Assembly (NCBI GenBank): GCA_002449665.1
Contig: DJXH01000015.1
Location: 1 to 18,506, forward strand
Length of the DNA stretch: 18,506 nt
Source of the DNA: Bacteroidales bacterium UBA7009
Lineage (GTDB): Bacteria; Bacteroidota; Bacteroidia; Bacteroidales; Paludibacteraceae
Direction: 5' to 3'
Both the position numbers and the translations under genes were made by a program. Below, in pieces: positions 13,582-18,506 of this stretch (within the stretch, counting starts at the first letter, position 1; every line of letters starts with the position of its first letter). Under the pieces are notes generated by a model. That model had not been told where the DNA came from and did no database searches. It was given only the letters and a program-made list of their open reading frames with translations.

Positions 13582-14145
13582 TTAATAATCGGGCGAGAGA
13601 ATTTTCATCATACAATGGTCAAGCATCATGTGCAGGTCTTCCGTAATCTGCATATCTGCTATAGGAACATTTACACCATATTGAGCAATATGGTGTATTT
13701 TTCCGCCGTCAAAGCCGGTAAGTGCTATTGTAACGGCACTATTTTCTTTAGCCCACTGCATAGCCCGAACCACATTCTCGCTGTTGCCCGAACCGGAAAT
13801 ACCGATCACTACATCGCCCATACGATACAGGTTTTGCAGCGGACTAACAAAGACATCTGCATAACTGACATCATTGGCGTAAGCCATCATAGTAGGTACA
13901 TTATCATTCAGACAAATAAAACGATAGCGTTGTTCTTGATTCATAGACACACCCTTGTTGAAGTCGCAAACATAGTGTGAAGCAGTAGCGGCACTGCCGC
14001 CGTTACCCATAATAAAGATATTCCGTCCATCTTTTCGCGCCTGTTCAAGTACATTCATCACTTCCGACAAGCGATTCTTATCAATAGCATCAATCACTTT
14101 CTTTTCCCGCTCAAAATATGCGGTAATTTGCGATGTATAGTCCAT
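13582..14145 (-). CDS. gmhA: Sedoheptulose-7-phosphate isomerase
   Basis: This 187-aa SIS-domain protein should convert sedoheptulose 7-phosphate to D-glycero-D-manno-heptose 7-phosphate, the entry step for heptose nucleotides. The SIS motifs are GNGGSAATASH (47-57) and GISGSGNSENV (about 115-125). By alignment from memory with E. coli GmhA, the metal site maps to His57, Asp61, Glu169 and His177; Asp and Glu replace the E. coli Glu and Gln. The C-terminal ITEDLHMMLDHCMM matches the family. It starts 10 nt after hddA and is the last gene of the minus operon. Length and motifs are complete. Confidence 0.9.
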   Translation of the reverse strand: MDYTSQITAYFEREKKVIDAIDKNRLSEVMNVLEQARKDGRNIFIMGNGGSAATASHYVCDFNKGVSMNQEQRYRFICLNDNVPTMMAYANDVSYADVFVSPLQNLYRMGDVVIGISGSGNSENVVRAMQWAKENSAVTIALTGFDGGKIHHIAQYGVNVPIADMQITEDLHMMLDHCMMKILSPDY

Positions 14146-14155
14146 AAAAATAAAT

Positions 14156-15133
14156 TTATTCGTTCATATAGATTATCTTGCTTCCGTAATTTTCAAAGCG
14201 GAACGGCAATTCGGCATATTGGCTCATCTGCCGCTTGAAATACGTTTGTTTCTCTTGCGGAACATAAAAAAGTACAAAACCGGCACCGCCTGCACCAAGC
14301 AGTTTGCCACCGAGAGCACCTGCTACAAGACCTGCTGAATAAAGTTCGTCAATCACGAGATTGGATATGCCTGAAGATATTGATTTTTTCAGCAACCAGC
14401 CTTCATGCAACACTCGTCCGAAATCGTCAATGTTACCGGATTCCAATACGTTTTTAAGTTCGTATGCCATCTCCACCATTCGACCCATTACCTGACGTTT
14501 GGAGATATTTTGCATCTCTTTGTTTTGCTCGGTCAGTATAGCTCGCGCTGAATGGGTAGTGCCTGTATAGTACATAAACAAGCTGTTTTCCAATTGTTTT
14601 TTGACTGCTACATCCATTATCACTTTCTCAACGTCCACTGCACCGTCGGTATTAAAGCGTATGAAGTTCAGTCCGCCGTAAGCAGCAGCATACTGGTCTT
14701 GCTTGCCGATGGGGTCGCCAAGACGCTCTATCTCAATATGGCAAGCGGTCGAGGCAAGATATTCGGCAGACACGGCTTTCTTTTTATAAGCGTTTAATAC
14801 ATTGAGCAGACTAACCGTGAATGCACTGCTGCTGCCAAGCCCCGTACCGGCAGGAACATCTGCCATAGAAGAAATATCTATTCCCTGAACATCAAGCAGT
14901 TGCATACACTCGCGAAATAGTGGATGTTGTATCTCATCATTGCTGCCTACAAGTTCGGTTTGAGAGTATTTGATAAGCGACTGATTAGGATAGAAATAGC
15001 GATGAACAGCGATATAGATATACTTATCTATCGTTGTACTTAATACGGCACCGCCGTTTTCTTTGTAGTACGATGGCAAGTCGCTGCCGCCGCCGGCGAA
15101 AGAGATACGCAAAGGTGTACGCGAAATAATCAT
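14156..15133 (-). CDS. hddA: D-glycero-alpha-D-manno-heptose 7-phosphate kinase (GHMP kinase)
   Basis: The 325-aa GHMP-family kinase phosphorylates heptose 7-phosphate at C1. The N-terminus ISRTPLRISFAGGGSDLPSY is diagnostic of HddA-type sugar kinases. The ATP-binding loop is DVPAGTGLGSSSAFTVSLL (about 92-110) and the C-terminal GHMP motif is GGKLLGAGGAGFVLFY (about 275-290). The gene order gmhA-hddA-hddC/gmhB points to the GDP-heptose (alpha-1-phosphate) route rather than the ADP-heptose route. Its ATG overlaps the stop of the upstream fusion gene by 4 nt. Confidence 0.9.
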   Translation of the reverse strand: MIISRTPLRISFAGGGSDLPSYYKENGGAVLSTTIDKYIYIAVHRYFYPNQSLIKYSQTELVGSNDEIQHPLFRECMQLLDVQGIDISSMADVPAGTGLGSSSAFTVSLLNVLNAYKKKAVSAEYLASTACHIEIERLGDPIGKQDQYAAAYGGLNFIRFNTDGAVDVEKVIMDVAVKKQLENSLFMYYTGTTHSARAILTEQNKEMQNISKRQVMGRMVEMAYELKNVLESGNIDDFGRVLHEGWLLKKSISSGISNLVIDELYSAGLVAGALGGKLLGAGGAGFVLFYVPQEKQTYFKRQMSQYAELPFRFENYGSKIIYMNE

Positions 15134-16386
15134 AATAGTATAGTTTTTACGGCATTAAGCAATGCGTTAGGTGTATTTGTAGGAATCTTGATACTTTGTT
15201 TTACTCCGGCTCTTTCTCCTGCCTCCACATCGCGAGCCGAATCGCCTATCATATATGATTGCGCAAGGTCGATATTCCAATCGTCAGCAGCACGCAGGAG
15301 CATACCGGGAGCCGGTTTGCGGCAATTGCACACGATTTTATATTCTTTCCTTTCTTCGGGATAACCGGCATCAGGATGATGAGGGCAAAAATATATGGCA
15401 TTCAGGTAAGCACCGGCTTTGCCTAATTGTGTTTCGAGGGTTTGATGTATAAGGTCAAGTTCGTCAAAATCGCACAAATTTCGGGCAATTACAGGTTGAT
15501 TGGTAACAACAACAGCAATGCATCCGCTTTGATTGATTAGTCTAACTGCTTCGGCAGCACCTTCAATAAGTCTGACTTGCTCATGATGGCAAAGTAAGTC
15601 CACTTCTTCATTTATCACCCCGTCTCTGTCTAAAAAGACGGCAGGACGTTTGTTTTGTCGGTTACGAGCGGCTACTGTACCCGACTTCACATCTTGTTCC
15701 ACAGCCATATACCTGTCAGGTGTCCCCATATCTTTTACGTATTCGGCACTTACATATCCGTACAGATTCAACCCTGCATCAAGAGAACGAGCAAGTACGT
15801 GCTTTTCTATATGAGTTTTTACCCCTTTCTCTATATGCTGCAACACTCGCGGCGAGAATATAAATACGGCAGCATTCACCATATTATGACTGACAAAGCC
15901 TACAGGGTGAGGTTTGTGATATATATGTTTTACGCGCCGCGTAAGCGGGTCTAAATCCACTATATCTGAATCATACGGGTGGTCGTTAGGGTGCAATAGC
16001 AAAGTGGCATCTGCCCTTTTGGCTTGATGGAATCGGAGCATAGACAGCATATCTATATCCATAACGGTATCACCGTAAAAAACGAAAAAATCTTCATTCA
16101 ACTTTTCCGTGAGATATGCCAATGCCCCTGCTGTACCGAGAGGAAAGGTTTCTTCATAATAATCTATACGAACCCCACGGCTATTGCCATCACCAAAATA
16201 ACTTTTAATCTGCTCACCGAGATGACCGATAATAAAGATAAAATCCGTGAATCCGTACCTTTTTGCCATCTCCACCTCATATTCCAACACCGGCTTACCG
16301 GCAACAGGTATCATTGCTTTGGGTATATCGCTCGCTATGCTCGCAATGCGCGTACCTTGACCACCCGCTATAATGACTACTTTCAT
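15130..16386 (-). CDS. Fused heptose-1-phosphate guanylyltransferase and heptose-1,7-bisphosphate phosphatase (HddC-GmhB)
   Basis: This 418-aa protein has two complete enzyme domains. Residues 1 to about 235 are a sugar-phosphate nucleotidyltransferase: IIAGGQGTRIASIASDIPKA with the GGxGTR and PK signatures, FFVFYGDTVMDID (metal-binding Asp), and VKDMGTPDRY near 217. Residues about 247-418 are a GmhB-type HAD phosphatase: FLDRDGVINEE (251-261), VVVTNQP, zinc-binding CPHHP (334-338) with CNCRKP (353-358), and MIGDSARDVEAG near 379. The phosphatase removes the C7 phosphate and the transferase then adds GMP to the C1 phosphate, so the fusion joins the last two steps of GDP-D-glycero-D-manno-heptose synthesis. 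GDP specificity is inferred from the neighbouring HddA. Confidence 0.85.
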   Translation of the reverse strand: MKVVIIAGGQGTRIASIASDIPKAMIPVAGKPVLEYEVEMAKRYGFTDFIFIIGHLGEQIKSYFGDGNSRGVRIDYYEETFPLGTAGALAYLTEKLNEDFFVFYGDTVMDIDMLSMLRFHQAKRADATLLLHPNDHPYDSDIVDLDPLTRRVKHIYHKPHPVGFVSHNMVNAAVFIFSPRVLQHIEKGVKTHIEKHVLARSLDAGLNLYGYVSAEYVKDMGTPDRYMAVEQDVKSGTVAARNRQNKRPAVFLDRDGVINEEVDLLCHHEQVRLIEGAAEAVRLINQSGCIAVVVTNQPVIARNLCDFDELDLIHQTLETQLGKAGAYLNAIYFCPHHPDAGYPEERKEYKIVCNCRKPAPGMLLRAADDWNIDLAQSYMIGDSARDVEAGERAGVKQSIKIPTNTPNALLNAVKTILL

Positions 16387-16406
16387 ATCAGTTAGTTAAG
16401 TTATAA

Positions 16407-17354
16407 TCAACAACCTCCTTCGTAAGGTTGGAGAGCGGCTGTATCTTGCTTTTTACACCGCAACCATAGTCTGTACAATCTCGGCAGACGGAAACGCCAA
16501 TACATACTTTTCTTCTGCAACGAGAAATCTATTTGATTAAGAATCTGTTTCAATTCCGTTTTGTACTTTTTGTCTCCGGCGTATGGAAAGAGCCTGTACA
16601 ACATTTGCCTGTCAAAGAAACAGCGGAAATCAGCGTTATTCTCTCTATATGTCTGATATTTGTCAATATGATACGGTATATGTATTTCGAGGGGAAAAGT
16701 ATGATTACAAGCACGGTTTTCAGCATCAAGGCGATAGAAAGCAAGTGTCTCGGTAGAGTCAAAGGCTGCGGGGAAATTAAGCATCAGTCTGTACCACAAG
16801 TCAATATCCTCACCATAAATAATCTTGTTATCAAAGCCCCATACCCGATTAAAGGCAGTCTTGCTTACAGCGGTGGCACTCGTCCAATACGGGCAGCCGT
16901 ATTCCCGCCAAGGATTAGAAGGAAGCAAACCGCGAAAGCCTTTGTACACACCTGTCGATATTTTGCTGTTCCTTGTCTTCACGTTCCCTATCATAGTGGC
17001 GTATGCCATACCCCATATACCGGCATCGGGATAGTCGCAAATAAGAGAATATAGTCTCTCCAAATATGTCGGCTCCCAAATATCATCAGCATCAAGGAAC
17101 ACTATATGTTCAGATACTGAATGTTGTACGCACTCGTTTCGTGCAGGAGTTACCCCGTGTCTGTTCTCTTGCATATACACTTTGATGCGTGTATCTTCCG
17201 CTGATAGACGTTGAATTATTTCAAGCGAACCATCGGAGGAATACCCATCTACGACAACGACCTCAAAGTCTTGATATGTCTGCTTTTGTACGCATCTTAT
17301 AGTGCGTTCTACTGATTGAGACTTATTATATAACGGAATTACAACTGACAACAT
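16407..17354 (-). CDS. GT2 family glycosyltransferase (second paralogue)
   Basis: Begun at ATG 17354 the protein is 315 aa and opens with the GT-A core LSVVIPLYNKSQSVERTI. The longer frame upstream to 17,510 overlaps the previous gene and shows no domain, so it is rejected. Nucleotide-sugar binding is at VVVDGYSSDGS (the usual 'VDDGSTDGS' is altered) and the metal-binding DXD is in FLDADDIW. The acceptor-side motif is YGEDIDLWYRLM, with ED as the likely catalytic base region. No membrane helix is seen, so it is cytoplasmic or peripheral. It starts 4 nt after the upstream GT gene and shares many motifs with it. Sugar and linkage cannot be predicted. Confidence 0.85.
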   Translation of the reverse strand: MLSVVIPLYNKSQSVERTIRCVQKQTYQDFEVVVVDGYSSDGSLEIIQRLSAEDTRIKVYMQENRHGVTPARNECVQHSVSEHIVFLDADDIWEPTYLERLYSLICDYPDAGIWGMAYATMIGNVKTRNSKISTGVYKGFRGLLPSNPWREYGCPYWTSATAVSKTAFNRVWGFDNKIIYGEDIDLWYRLMLNFPAAFDSTETLAFYRLDAENRACNHTFPLEIHIPYHIDKYQTYRENNADFRCFFDRQMLYRLFPYAGDKKYKTELKQILNQIDFSLQKKSMYWRFRLPRLYRLWLRCKKQDTAALQPYEGGC

Positions 17355-17358
17355 AACT

Positions 17359-18309
17359 TCACTTTTTTGCACGGCGTTTTTCGTCCCAACGATAGAGCAA
17401 AAACGCCAATTTATACGGTAGTCGGAAGAATAGATTATACTTATACGGAAGACAGGAAAAATCAAGTTTGCTGATGGCATTACGTGCATCATCGCGCTGA
17501 CTTTCATCACTGAAATACACGCGCTTTATACATACCGCACACCAACGCATTATCCACTCGTAAAAAACCTTATTATCCGCAAACGGCGGGACTTTATACT
17601 TATCGGCATAATACGGCAGCCAATAACGCAAAAGTCGTTTGCGGTTCATAGCACGGTTGGCTGCATCGTATTGATAAAAAACCATATACCTGTCGTAAAA
17701 TGCGACCCTATGCGTGGCAATGATACGGAACCACATATCCACATCCTCACTATAACGCAGTCGTTCGTCAAACAGTCCGACCTCTCTAAACACCTTTTTA
17801 TCTATGACCACGGAAGACGAGCAGAACAAATCAGAAGAGCGGTCAGGCAACTGAAAATAGCCTTCCACATATCCTCTATAGTCGTCAGGCAAGCCGGTGC
17901 GCAAACAGCGTATGAGTTTGCCTTCATACACCTCCGCATAATTGATACCCCACATTGCCGCCTCGGGGAAATCGGTAATCATTCGCACTTGCTCACGAAG
18001 GTAATCCTTGTCCCATTTGTCATCGGCATCGAGCAAGGCTATATACTCACTTTGTGCCTCACGTATGCCCATATTGCGAGCCGAGCATACGCCGCCGTTA
18101 GACTTACGGATAAGATAAACAGGAAAAGCAAGACTCTGCGACTTTAAGTCTGTTATAAAAGTATCCACCACTTGTGCCGAACCGTCGGTAGAACCGTCGT
18201 CCACCACTATCACCTCTGCCGGCGGCAACGTCTGACTGACAACACTTTGCAGCGTATCACGGATATTGCTTTCTTTGTTGTATAACGGTATGACTACGGA
18301 GATGGACAT
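17359..18309 (-). CDS. GT2 family glycosyltransferase (first paralogue)
   Basis: The protein is 316 aa from ATG 18309; a TTG two codons earlier is not needed. It has the canonical GT-A features: SVVIPLYNKESNIRDTLQSV, VIVVDDGSTDGSAQ, YIALLDADDKW and YSEDVDMWFRII. The C-terminus is basic (DEKRRAKK) with aromatic-rich LFFRLPYKLAFLLYRW, which may help membrane association. It is the first gene of the heptose operon, downstream of the promoter at 18,333-18,365. With its neighbour it is a likely candidate to use GDP-heptose or another locus sugar; this is inference from context. Confidence 0.88.
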   Translation of the reverse strand: MSISVVIPLYNKESNIRDTLQSVVSQTLPPAEVIVVDDGSTDGSAQVVDTFITDLKSQSLAFPVYLIRKSNGGVCSARNMGIREAQSEYIALLDADDKWDKDYLREQVRMITDFPEAAMWGINYAEVYEGKLIRCLRTGLPDDYRGYVEGYFQLPDRSSDLFCSSSVVIDKKVFREVGLFDERLRYSEDVDMWFRIIATHRVAFYDRYMVFYQYDAANRAMNRKRLLRYWLPYYADKYKVPPFADNKVFYEWIMRWCAVCIKRVYFSDESQRDDARNAISKLDFSCLPYKYNLFFRLPYKLAFLLYRWDEKRRAKK

Positions 18310-18332
18310 AAGCAATTATGCATAAAATCGCA

Positions 18333-18365
18333 CAAAGGTACAAAATAATTAACAATTTATGCAAA
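18333..18365 (-). promoter_or_regulatory. Promoter of the heptose/glycosyltransferase operon
   Basis: On the minus strand TTTG (18365-18362), 21 nt, then TACCTTTG (18340-18333) match the Bacteroidota consensus. The start would be near 18,326, giving a short leader before ATG 18309. Confidence 0.75.
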
Positions 18366-18370
18366 TTTTC

Positions 18371-18401
18371 TTTGATACTTTACAAATATCTCTTACTTTT
18401 G
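18371..18401 (+). promoter_or_regulatory. Divergent plus-strand promoter leading out of the window
   Basis: TTTG (18371-18374), 19 nt, then TACTTTTG (18394-18401) match the consensus. The two divergent -33 boxes are only 5 bp apart, so the promoters may be co-controlled. The transcript would start near 18,408 and could reach a start codon at 18,476 or 18,480. Confidence 0.6.
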
Positions 18402-18475
18402 CACATATTTTAATTATCCATAGACCTCGTATCGGATATTAACATTTGATCCAATATTTACCAAAGGACCATAAG

Positions 18476-18506
18476 ATGTATGCGAATAGAAATTTACCCC
18501 CCCCCC
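18476..18506 (+). other. Possible gene start running into a ten-C tract at the window edge
   Basis: Two overlapping starts exist, ATG at 18476 (MYANRNLPP) and ATG at 18480 (MRIEIYPP). Both run into ten C (18497-18506). Whether this is coding, a homopolymer in a real gene or an assembly artefact cannot be told. Confidence 0.2.

Noticed and set aside
16533..17054. Plus-strand 173-codon frame
   Set aside because: It is antisense to the GT2 gene, whose DXD and ED motifs are intact.
17355..17510. N-terminal extension of the second GT2 gene
   Set aside because: It overlaps the upstream GT2 coding region, and the GT-A core begins right at ATG 17354.

Overview
The window looks like a Bacteroidales (Bacteroidota) genome fragment. 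Six sites match the Bacteroidota sigma-factor promoter pattern TTTG-N19-21-TAnnTTTG exactly, one secreted protein ends in a segment resembling the Por/T9SS sorting tail, and the sugar-nucleotide genes resemble those of gut or oral Bacteroidales. No rRNA, tRNA or CRISPR array was seen.

Positions 1 to about 5,230 form an accessory element made almost wholly of small minus-strand genes. Its left part (1-2,500) reads like a late virion module of a small non-tailed phage: a short HTH protein, a membrane-anchored protein with a C-terminal helix and a basic tail, a Lys/Arg-rich 75-aa protein, a Gly/Ala-rich 154-aa protein, a 243-aa candidate capsid protein and a two-helix holin-like protein. No portal, terminase or tail gene is present. 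Upstream of it lies about 670 bp of AT-rich non-coding DNA (2,498-3,174) with at least seven exact TGTGCAGT octamers in both orientations, bracketed by a perfect 13-bp inverted repeat. This is a candidate replication or partition locus. Next are two coupled small genes (3,175-3,656) behind a leader of about 190 nt with mutually exclusive pairings and terminator-like hairpins. A divergent plus-strand promoter makes a predicted structured RNA of about 172 nt (3,952-4,123). That RNA ends at a strong terminator lying antisense within the 3' end of a frameshifted PBECR-like nuclease gene (4,051-4,505). Three micro-genes, a promoter with an overlapping operator palindrome, and a 48-codon gene remnant complete the element.

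Positions 5,298-13,578 are a plus-strand operon with its own promoter: an NTP_transf_5 nucleotidyltransferase, a FemAB/GNAT-like acyltransferase, a DUF354 GT-B-like protein, a GDP-mannose 6-dehydrogenase-like enzyme, a secreted beta-rich protein with a T9SS-like tail, GDP-mannose 4,6-dehydratase (Gmd) and GDP-L-fucose synthase (Fcl). Two GDP-mannose branches, uronate and fucose, are therefore encoded together.

Positions 13,582-18,365 are a convergent minus-strand operon ending only 3 bp from the first. It encodes two paralogous GT2 glycosyltransferases and all four activities that convert sedoheptulose-7-phosphate to GDP-D-glycero-D-manno-heptose: GmhA, HddA and an HddC-GmhB fusion. Together the operons look like a surface polysaccharide or glycoprotein-glycan locus built from GDP-activated sugars. 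The right edge has a divergent plus-strand promoter leading out of the window and ends in ten C bases.
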